From positions 3,546,294 through 3,610,293 of the forward strand of contig NC_059482.1 in the NCBI RefSeq assembly GCF_018139145.2: 64,000 nucleotides of DNA. Direction: 5' to 3'. Shown here in pieces: positions 46,401 through 56,420 of the stretch (position 1 is its first letter; the number at the start of each line of letters is the position of its first letter). The translations under genes were made by a program, and so were the position numbers. Below the pieces are notes generated by a model, which did no database searches, was not told where the DNA came from, and saw only the letters and a program-made list of their open reading frames with translations. The stretch is from Gymnogyps californianus. Taxonomy: Eukaryota > Chordata > Aves > Accipitriformes > Cathartidae.

Positions 46401-47099
46401 CATCTGTGTAAAGTGATATTGCTTCTTTTTGCCCTTTTCTGGAATCAAAGGCAGATGCAAACGTCAATGTTTCTCTGCCTATACAAACGCACATATGCAA
46501 GTATACCTCCTCTTTACGCACTGGGATTAGCAGTTGGAGCTACAGACTCTTTGCAGACAGTGACTCATAGGTAAAGACCCACTCAGGGTTCCCTTCCAAG
46601 GCCATCTTTTCAAGGAAATAACTGTAGATGAAAAGCACACAATTTATTTTTCAGTGTATTTTGCCATTAGTACAAAAATAAATTGTGGTATATAAGTAGA
46701 CCGGGTTGGAGAACAGGTGGTGCTAAAGCAGCCAGTTAAACCTACTGAATACTAAGAGGCATTTCATTGCTGCCAACCTATGATGATTCCAACGCTACAT
46801 TAGTGTTGTGTAGCTTTTGGACCTCCAAAAGGAAGTGTGTAGCAAATTCCTCGCAAGTTGAATGGAATAAGAGGGAAAAGGAGTGCTGAGTGTTTGGTAG
46901 AGGAATACCACTTGTCCCAGGCATAAAAGAGAAGTCAACAAAAGAAAGGAAAAGTGGACTTGTGCCTTTGCATTTCAAAGGAAAACATTGTAAGGCAGTG
47001 AGGGGGTGGACTTCTGAATATCTGAGTGTAAAATAAAGTTCTGGCTTGCACATTGCCCCTGCCAGATGTTTAGTGCAGAGAGTGTAAGTAGGTAGAGCA
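46401..47099. other. Non-coding DNA, nothing distinct
   Basis: Unique sequence. The minus frame 46778-47134 is unrecognised. No repeats or motifs are worth calling. Confidence 0.45.
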
Positions 47100-47650
47100 A
47101 GAACTGTGAAATCAGAGAGCTGCTTAAAAGACAACTTTAATGTTGCAGGTGCTGACAGAGGGGTTGCAAAGACAGAGGTAGAAATGGGGCCCTGAGGGAG
47201 AGGAGTTAGAAAGAGGTGAGTTTTATTGTGTGGCAGATGACCAAGACCTCAGAAGTGCTGGTTTGAAAAGAACAAGCTGGACTTGGTGAGCAACTGCTAA
47301 ATGGGAGGAACAAATAAAGAAGGAAAAGGAGGACAAGAGCACATTGAGATATTTGTCCAGAACAAGAGGAGACTGTGTGACCAGGCAGGACTTCTAGGTA
47401 GGAAGCATATGGAGAAAGAGGAAGACACAAGCTCCAAGGTCTTAGCAAACACGGTGATGAAGGATGCTAAATAACTGATCTTAAAAATCCTGGGAAAACC
47501 AGAAGAGACGGAAGAGTTGGATAAGCAATTCCAAGAGAAACAAGCCAAAGAAGAGGTCAAGAGTACGGAGGAAAGAAAGTGCCAGCAGTAGAAATGGCAC
47601 AACAAGGAAACATCTCCATGTCCAATGTTATTTCTGAGAAACGCAGAGTG
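47100..47650. other. Purine-rich stretch, strand-asymmetric
   Basis: About 550 bases in which the plus strand is dominated by A and G (AGGAAAAGGAGGACAAGAGC, AGAAAGAGGAAGACACAAGC and similar). It lacks a simple repeat unit. Frames on the complementary strand are consequently rich in S, F and L (47206-47448, 47297-47605), a composition artefact. The texture could be a decayed coding or LTR-type retroelement, but I recognise no motif. Confidence 0.4.
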
Positions 47651-49429
47651 AGAGCAGAGCCAAGGCTGCAGAATAATTGCCTACAAAATATTATCTGTAT
47701 GGACAGTTAACCACAAACATAGCAACCAGAGTATCTGAGATACAAAACAATGTACCCACTGGTCTTACCTCACCATGCCCTACTGCCCAGGGAAAAGCAG
47801 TTTTCCACCGCAAGATGCCAGTCAGACCTGGTTGTTATTCTTGAACATCTGGAAATCCCCATGAGTGGTACTCGAGGGGTTAATCCGTCCTTATGTTTTG
47901 TGACTGGATTAGTCAGCTCAGTTTATTCTTGTCCCCATACCTCCCCAGTGGTACTGTAGTGTGTTTATAAAAACAGCAAACAAATCATTTGACAGCAAGG
48001 GTTGCAAGTAAAAATTAAAAAATGCCATACTTTCCCTATTAAATTTTGATAGTCTCCCAAAGGCTTTCAATATATTGCACACGTCCAAGCTCTACCGCAG
48101 AATAATTGAATCATAAAGACTAATACCATGTGTCTTTTGAGCGTGTATGCGAGTCGAGGAATGCTGCGGGCGGGCGCAAGAGTACAGGAGGACACGGCAT
48201 GGTTATCTTTGAATGTCCCCAAGTGGATGGGAAAGCAATACATGTCCTCTTGCAGCCCAAGGGGCATCTCCTCTCCAAGAAGGGAGCTCTGCTATGGGTT
48301 CAACCATTTTTTAAAACGTGTTTTCTTTGCATGGCTCAGATATTTTAACCCTTCCTAACAACCAGCAAAACAATTTTATCAGCTCTTCACAGGCTATTTT
48401 TGGGGGTACTCTCAGGTGAGGTGAGCTGGCGTGGGGTAGCTGCACTACATCCACGGGAGAGTGGTGATGGATCTATGAACTGCCCAGGGCTGTCCTCCAA
48501 TAATTCCTTTTTTTGAGACACTGGTCTGGGCTGAGTTTTGGACTCTGGAAATCAGTATCTGGCTGAGCTCAGTCAACAAATGCAAGTTCCCAGATCTGTA
48601 GGGAAAAATTGGCTGGATTCAAGTATTTTTAGGCCTGAGTTTATGTATGGGTTCTGTGTAGAAGCAAAAAGTTGAAAATAACAATGGCAAGGTTATAAAA
48701 AGCTGCTGTCGCTGGGTATAGCAATGCTGATGCCAGTGCAGTGACACCAGCGGGAAACCTGTGAGAGATAGAGGCTTCCACAGAGATCTTCCACTGATGA
48801 ACAGCAAAGCTCACTCCCTCTCTTAGATGAACTTGTTGGCTCTGTAAAGGATGATGAATGAGAGAAAATAAAAGTACAAAAACATTAGCAGTTATGTTAC
48901 AGTCAAGAAGATCATGTTCCATAAGTCCAAGTTTTGTAGGTTCAAAGCCAACGCGAGGAGCGGGACTTCCCTTCACTTAGACCCCTAATAAAGCAGAACT
49001 CTGCAAACATCTCCAGCTGATCCTGCTTCGGAGCTGCTTTGAACTTTCCCTAGAGAAGGAGGGGGGGTGTCATTTTTACAGGCAATGTAAAAGCTCTTCA
49101 CATTAGAAAGTCTGAGGGAAGCTTTGGCTTCGGTCTAAAAGCTTCAGTGCTTTATTCCAGAGATGACAACACCCAAATACAATGTGTTTGCAATAGCAAT
49201 ACCGCCGGTTAACGGGACAACCAAACTCTCTCTCTGGCGCTGACCTTTTTTCATAGATTTCACTGAGCTAAGAACATGGAACGACAAACAAATCTTTCTG
49301 AATATCTCTTTCTTTAGTATATATTTCTGAATAGGAAAAGCCTGGACTTGATCCAAAACCTCGCAGAATTTTTTTTTCCTGTGCCTTATGGACTTTATGG
49401 TCATTTCAAATAAATTTCACCTGTAACCA
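47651..49429. other. Non-coding DNA, quiet
   Basis: Unique sequence. Near 48940 a GGTTCAAAGCC text looks like a polymerase III B box, but no tRNA-like arms or A box could be placed. Frames are unrecognised. Confidence 0.4.
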
Positions 49430-50130
49430 CACAATGCCTGAGGCTGTAAGTGTTGGATGCTCCATTGTATACAGGGTTAAGCTTTTTCTATTAAAGCATT
49501 TAACCCTATTGAATGCTGAAATGTAACCTAAACGTCACTAGTTTTCACAAAAGCATGAGTGCACTTACCAGATTTAATTTCTGCATTTGTTATCATGAAG
49601 TATAAATAATTATAGCTTTGACCTTTTGGGTAGGGGCCAAGCTATAAGTGTAAGAGGTAAACACAATAAATAAATACATGTAAAATACAATCCCCTTGCT
49701 CTGAAAACAGTATTTTCTGCATTTCCAAACTAGTTATGAGAGAGTTAGCTGAACACTCATGCACTTCATAGAGTCACTGGTTTTAGTTACTAGAATAATA
49801 ATGCAGGGACTGTAAATAGGGTTTATGACTTTTTATGAGAAAGCCATGTGATGCTTTTACAACTCTCACAAGTAATAAATGTCTACATCAATTTGATTGT
49901 TTTATGTGGGTTTTCTTCTTGCTTTACACCATGGAATGGGTTGAACTTCACTAGAAGTCCACTTGAAATTCTGACATTTCAAAATTTGGTTTAGTGCCAA
50001 ATCAGAAAAAAACTTTTGAAAACCACATTTTCTCTTCAACCACACAAAAAAACCTTATTTGGGATGAATTAAAATAGTCTGTTCTGATAAAACTAAATCA
50101 GAACAAAATACCTTCCTTTTTAACATACAT
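49430..50130. other. AT-rich block with two hairpins
   Basis: AT-rich unique sequence. At 49473-49507 AGGGTTAA-GCTTT pairs with AAAGC-(AT bulge)-TTAACCCT around a 7-base loop. At 50080-50105 TGTTCTGAT pairs exactly with ATCAGAACA around 8 bases. The part 49955-50110 (TTGAAATTCTGACATTTC, CAAATCAGAAAAAAAC) has the flavour of an AT-rich palindromic repeat, but no family is assigned. It may equally be an AT-rich conserved element. Confidence 0.35.
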
Positions 50131-52710
50131 TATTCACAGCATAAAATCAAATCACTTTTGTTATGAAAAGACACTTAGGACAAAAAATCAAGTCATTTCA
50201 CTCCAACAAGGTCCAAGCACAATACTTCAACCTAGTCAAAACAATTCTTTTTAAAAAACTGAAACAAAACTTCATTGACAACAACATATTCTGATCGGAA
50301 GTCTTGATTTCAGCTGGATGGCATTTTCCATTGAAAAATTGCCAGGGAAAGGTTTTTTCCTGCTAGCTCTAATCTGATGTTATCATGTACAGCAGCACTT
50401 GGAGTTAAAAATTACAGCACACTTTGAGGTCTCCCAGAACATATTTTCTCCGACTCCAGCAGCACTGCTGGGCTTTGCCAGCTGTGAGGTACAGCACTAA
50501 GCAATGGAAACTATCCGTCAGCAGCCAAGGTGCTCTTACAGATGGTTAATTAATTGGTAAGCATCACTTTACAGAGCACTGACATGAGGTTAGTCCCACC
50601 ATGGAAGGAAGCTTTCCAGGAGGGTCTGTGGTTTGTTCCACAGAAGGAGATAATCTGTGGATACTCTTTTGAAACATCCCTAACATGCAACTTGCAGTCC
50701 CCGCTGTCTTTTCCCGTGCTACGCCCCAGCAAACTCCCCATAAAGAAGTGGGAAACGGGAGCACAGCCTCCGGAAACAGGGACACTACTTCTCTCTTTCC
50801 TCCCACTTGGTGAAATCCATTAGATCTGCTACCAGTAGGACATTATGCGAATGGATGATGACTGATCCTAGGAAAGTTTTACTATTCATTGCTAGAAGCC
50901 GTGCAACTGGCTTGCATCAGTGCTCTGCAGCTCTGAATAGGCTGACCGTAAAGGGACTTCGCCTTTAAATTACAACTCATTCAAATTGGTGGGGAGCCTA
51001 CAGTCGTGCAGACAGACACATGTACAGAAAAGTTACCAGGGTCTATACAAAGAGATTTTATTATGGTTATATCAGGGAAAGTGGTATCAAAGTAGGGTTT
51101 ATACTTTGGACCAAGACCCGTAGGGTGTTTGGTGGTCCTTAGCTCCTATAGAGTTATAACATCATATCACTTGTCACTAGATACATCTGTCTGGGAAGGA
51201 GGCACAGCTGTTTTTATAAGCAAACTGTTGTATTCCTGAAGACAAGTGCAGGAGTATGCAAACCTCTGCATACCTTTGAGTACTCGCAGCAAGCACTCTC
51301 GGCAGCTTTGCTCCCGAGGCAGGTCTCGTTTCATGCGTTAATCTGAGTCCACGTGATGCCAGGTTTGAGACAAGAGTTTACTACTACAACTTGAAGCCTC
51401 TTGCTACAGAAATTAAACTCATTCATGCACACAAGGAGCTGGAGTCAATATTTGCCTTTTGAGATCACATTTTTCTGTGCAAAGGGTGTTAGCTGAGGTG
51501 ACTCTTTGGTGCTGGCACAGCTCCCTTGGCCTCGTGGTGAACCTGCTGCTCCACAACATCCTTCACTCTTCTCAAAGGCACAAGGGTGCTTGGAGACACC
51601 ACAACTGCCCCGGGTTGCTTGATGGAGCAACTATCCAGAAAATATCCTTGGAAGAGTGTGGTAGCCCCGGGTGACGTGTAGGATCCCCCACTTTCATTAA
51701 AATCTCAGCTATTGCTCAAGGCAGAGCTCTTAAGATGTCGTGAAAGGCAGCGAAGGATCACGGGGAAAGATGAGCATTGTGGGTGGGAGAGAAATAGCCC
51801 AAAACAAAGGGGAAAAAACTGTCAAAACATTTATAGACTCCCTGATAATTAAGCTAGGGTGGGGAGGATCAACTTACAGATAGTGTTTCTTTCTCTCCTC
51901 GCTTCTCCCTACAAGAAAATAAATGATGAACTGAAAAGGAGAGCGAGTGAGAGAGTAAGTTTTGAAGAGAGTAGCCAAGAGTTTTATTACAAGCCTGTTC
52001 CTCATTAAGGCCTTAGCAGCCTCACACACAAAAGCTAATTACTGTTTTTATGTCATGTTATTTTGATTCATATTTCCTGTCTGGAAAACAGACGGGAGTT
52101 TTGGGCAGCCGGCCAAGGCGAGGGCCACAGTATAGCGCAAGCGGGAACCTGCCCCAGCCGTGGAACAGAGGAGACAAGAGCCTTATTTTTTTGCTTTTTT
52201 TTTTTTTTTGTTGTTTTGAGGAGGAAATGGGAACTTTCCATGTAGGCGTCGTTTGCTCCCAAAAAATTGTTGTTCTCCAGGGGTAGTGGAAAGAAAGAGA
52301 TGTCCCACCACTCGTTTCTGGTCAGGAAGTGCCCCTGCAGACAGGGACATGTGGCTTTTCAGTCCTGGTCACGTCTGGCGTTACCCATGCTCGGATAAAA
52401 AGGAAAGTGATAGCTTCGCAACCGGTGCAGTTTTTAGGAAATAAATGAATTCTCTGAGGACCGAAATGCTATTCTCGTCCCTCTTATCAACACACGGATA
52501 CCATGTGGTGCTCTCCACAGGGCTCATGTCTAAGTGCTGCGGGGGGAAAAACAAAAACAAGTCGCCACTGTTGATGCCCCGGGTTTCCATGAGGTGGCAG
52601 CAAGGAAAAAAAAAAAGATCCCGTGAATAACTTCTCTCCTCCACAAGAAATTAATCCCAGAATATTTTCTGCCTGCATAAGTATTTCACCCTTATTTATA
52701 CCTTCATTTC
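50131..52710. other. Non-coding DNA, quiet
   Basis: Unique sequence with a T-rich run (about 52185-52215). Frames at 50554-50823 plus and 50564-50806 minus overlap antisense and are unrecognised. No element is called. Confidence 0.45.
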
Positions 52711-52850
52711 AATAGCATCCAGGTGCTTCACAAGCAGACCTGAAGTCAACCTCTTTCTCTGCCTTCAGGGAACAGAGCGGAGTTAATTTACAATTTGGGA
52801 GAGAAAGAACAGACTAAATGAGTTGTCCAAGGCCACATAATTTTGCTTTC
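52711..52850 (-). mobile_element. Degraded CORE-SINE / MIR-type SINE
   Basis: TAGCATCCAGGTGCTTCACA at the left and CAGACTAAATGAGTTGTCC with AAGGCCACATAA at the right correspond to the sauropsid SINE text 'tagcatctgagcacttcacaa ... cagagactaagtgacttgcccaaggtcacacag'. It is in the same orientation as the copy at 6201. The middle is diverged. Confidence 0.6.
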
Positions 52851-55448
52851 CATCCAATCAATAAAAAAGCCATCTCAGCCTCAGCAACAGTGGAGCTCTT
52901 CCTCTGCAATACAGTATTCCAGAACTCTCTGTAAATGCAAAGATACTGTGCATATTTTTAGAGCTCCAAATTTTAGCTGAGAAATGGTGACGGCTAGGAA
53001 ATTACTGGTCGGAGCTATTATAGATATCCGCTACAAATGGGTAACAATAAAAAAAATGCTATAAAAATTAGAAGATGTTATATAACCCATAATTAATCAT
53101 TCCACTGCTGAATGTCACCTCCATTTCTGTTTGCTTGTTTTCTGCATACTTCTTGCTTAAGTTAAATAATTAATTACTCCTACCAAGTTAAAAAAACAGT
53201 TTAAATATATTATTCAAAATTCATGGAGTTTTAACTGGACAAATAGATCACAAGAAAGCTTTATTTTTTCTGACCTGAGAAGCAGAATTCTAATTCAATA
53301 ACTTATAGATTAAACTTTCCATGTGCGTTTTCATCACTACCTGTTGCCTTGCAAGATATATGGCCTGGAAACTCATTCCTTAGGCTCGTCATGAACAGCA
53401 GGCATATGAACAATTTCTAAGAGGGTTCTCTTTTAAAAATATACTTATTATGGGAATTTTTCACTTTTCTCTTTTTTTTTGCCATTGTTGCTAATAACAT
53501 TATATGTAATAAGCTCATTCGGACTACAGAAAGTGCATTACATTGCTTGAGGCAGAAGTAAGCTTTGCTCAGAAGACTAACAGTAGATGAAGGATCAGGA
53601 GGAGGCAAAATCCCAGAATAACTCATCACAAAATAACTTTCATATTCCCAGAGTCTCCTATCACTGCTTTCTAGCCTGTCCTAGCAATGGTGGTTAATGG
53701 CATCCTGGACTTTTTGACCAGTCAGTCGAGTTGCCCTCTTATTCCCATCGCATGCCTCAGTGCTACTGCCAAATTTCTACCCCTTTCTGACCAACACATG
53801 CCAAGAGGAAAAAGATGGCATCTAGGGGGACCTTTTTCTGTAATCTGCTGCCTTACAGGTCAGACTTCATCTCTAGAGGAATTTAACCTTTTGGGTCTTT
53901 TTTTTTTCATCCTTCACTGAAATGCTTCAGCTGTAGGGTGGAGCACACCAGCTTTTTGAGCAAGTTCTAGGACAAGCATCCAGCACAAACCAACAGGCAA
54001 ATATTTGATGAGCAAAATATCCAATTACCCATGTTGGCACCTAGCAAAACATCAGGTGCCATATTCTCACCCGTGTCCTAAAACACTAGGGGATATTTAA
54101 TGCTTTGTAAGGATTACAGGCTACAAGCTTTATTTCTGACTTAAGACACAGAGATGTAGTCAGCGTATCACCTCTCCATGCTCACTTATTGGGGCTGCAA
54201 TGTCACAGCTCTTGTAGGCAAAGCTCGTCCTTCCTCTTGGACCCTTAAATCTCTGCCTGCTGCCTGCCAGGCTTCTGCCAGCAGAGAGAGGTAACTGCTG
54301 TGTGCAGAGGAGGCATCCCAAGGAGGTGACGTGAATATCTTAGGGGTAAAAAGGTAGAAACAGTAAGAAGCTACAAAAGAAATATTACAAAGATTAATGT
54401 TGCAAAGATTACATTGCAAAGATTAATATTTGACCCTTGTAGCTGTTTTCTGGAGTCTGAGCCCTCACCCCCTTTGGAGATACCGCACTGTCTTCCAGAC
54501 CCCATCCCTGTGAAAGCTGTGGGGATGCCACGAAGCTTAACATGAAAACTGGGATCTTTTACACCAGAGGAAGAAAACAGTCTTTTTTTTTTTTTTTTTT
54601 CCTTCCCCAGCTATTTCTGTTGCTCGTTCCTCCTTTCTCTTCTTGCTGTCTCCCACCCTGGCAGTCCTGGCGAATTGCATCACCCTTTCCAGCCTGAGTG
54701 CTGCCGCCTCACTGAGTAAGCAAGTGCTTTACGAGCGAACTCCAACACAGTGAAACATGGGTCTGCAGAAAGAGAAAACTCCGGTTAACTTTAATTAAGT
54801 TTGCATTACTTTTCCCAGTAGGACCTCAAATTTAATGGTATTACATTTTAAGCTGTTTGGCAAGTCTTGAGAAAACAGTTTAGTGTATTTCACTAATAAA
54901 AACAAAAGCTGTGTAATAAACCAGGCCTCTGTTGAACCAAAATAAGAAGACATTGATCCTTTTGAGCGTGCAGAAATTTCATTTGAAAGATGACACTGTT
55001 GACTGTGTGCCGGGACTGAGGGCTTCTTTCCCAGTTTGTCCTTATTTTATCCTGACTCAAGCGAAACTGCCATCCGCTTCATTGTGAACCTGACTTGAGA
55101 AAGCGGACAGGAATTTCACCAGCACCTTAGAGAGACAGTCTTTTTGTTTTATTGTTTGCAGCCCCCTAAAAATTATCCTCTGCTTGGGATCACGATAAGA
55201 AGGGGATAAGTAAGGGAAGACGCACTTCTTGCAGCTTGCTCCCCTCCCTCCTGCGTACTGGGTCATGAAGCACAGAGCCCTGGATATGCTGGACTGGGAT
55301 GGAGGAGCTAATTTAGAGGTCAGAAACACCAAATGTAACCACTGGATGACACCCCAGCTATCACCACTTACCCTATACTGGGAACAGGAAATAGCTGGAG
55401 GCCTCAGATATCACTTCTGGTAAATGCTGACTTGTTAATGGTGACTAA
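52851..55448. other. Non-coding DNA, quiet
   Basis: AT-rich to mixed unique sequence. CAAAGATTA-type units repeat three times with about 15-base spacing at 54386-54430. A T18 run is at 54583-54600. The frame at 53687-53920 is unrecognised. Confidence 0.45.
54386..54430 (+). repeat. Short tandem of CAAAGATTA units
   Basis: CAAAGATTA starts at 54388, 54403 and 54417, with spacings of 15 and 14 bases. The CAAAG core resembles a TCF/LEF site but only the first copy has the preferred preceding base. It may be simply a small tandem repeat. Confidence 0.5.
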
Positions 55449-55451
55449 GAA

Positions 55452-55519
55452 CCTGGTCCAAAGCCCACTGAAGTCAGTAGAAAAGGTGTCCCCTGACTTC
55501 AGTGACCTTTGGATGAGCC
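55452..55519. repeat. Palindromic interspersed repeat, copy 2
   Basis: CCTGGTCCAAAGCCCACTGA with AGTCAGTAG at the left mirrors CTGACTTCAGTGACCTTTGG with ATGAGCC at the right around a short centre. It is a full two-armed copy and the best-preserved of the family in this window. MITE-like; no coding. Confidence 0.6.
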
Positions 55520-55909
55520 TCTAGCACACTGGAGCTGTAACTCCTACAACTCTGCTGGAAAGAGAAGGGAGACAGGCTCACTAGCAGGAACATGTTGCAT
55601 CTCTGGCAGCAGCTAGGTGCAGGGATTTAGAGACCTTATTAGCAGGTCAAAATGGCCTCAGCTGTTGGAAAGGACATAAAAGAGACCTCAGAGCCTCATG
55701 TAATCACCTGAAGCTACTGCAGAGTAATGGTAAGGTAAGATGAACGAAGACAGCTTAGGTTTTGCTCCTCCCTGGCTTGTCCGTGATATGCAACTGCCTT
55801 TGTGGTCCCTGGGATGTACAACCTCAGATAACATTAGGTTAAGGGAGAACATTTTCTCCTGCAGTGACCTTGGGTCCATCCTGTGAAATGAGATACTCAA
55901 AGCCATGTG

Positions 55910-55976
55910 GGGCCTGATCCAAAGCTCACTGAAATGAACAGGAATGTTTCCATTGGCTTGCCTGGGCACTGGATCT
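55910..55976. repeat. Palindromic interspersed repeat, copy 3
   Basis: GGGCCTGATCCAAAGCTCAC begins the left arm. GTTTCCATTGGCTTG...GGGCACTGGATC is the diverged right arm. It lies 0.4 kb from copy 2 but is independently diverged, so the two are probably separate insertions rather than a duplication. Confidence 0.6.
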
Positions 55977-56420
55977 CTAAATATTTGGTAACTCAAATCT
56001 AAAATGAAAGCTTTTTTTGAAGCTTTAATTAAATTCCTGTGCTAATTCAGAAAAAAGATCATTTCAAGGTCAAGGACGCTGCAATTCTTTCTTTAAAATC
56101 CTGTTATGACTGACTGTTTATGGGGTTGACTCTTCTTTTTCTCCCTTTTTTTAAAGTTACTGCAAAGATCCTTATTTAAACCATAAATTGAATTAAAAAC
56201 TCACATTTAATATTTAGTTATGATGTGGTTAAAAATTTTATGTGCCAGGCAGTTGCTCTTTTATTTGCTTACAATGTTGTCTTTAATGAATGCCAAAACC
56301 ATGCAGCTCAAATGAGCAAGCAGATGCCAAGTTATTAACAATTATTACCTTTTACAGTAATTTTTGGCAGCCTTTCACTTTTTTGGTGGTCTAATAATTT
56401 CAAAACAGGGAACTTTGAAA
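55977..56420. other. AT-rich unique sequence with a nuclear-receptor motif
   Basis: TCAAGGTCA at 56064-56072 is an exact NR5A/ERR-type extended half-site. AT-rich unique DNA with TAAT and TTTAAT cores follows to about 56400. It is possibly regulatory; there are no frames of note except 56364-56582, unrecognised. Confidence 0.3.

Noticed and set aside
48925..48965. Possible tRNA or SINE promoter (GGTTCAAAGCC, B-box-like)
   Set aside because: No A box at the right distance and the flanking bases do not form a T arm, so it is probably chance.
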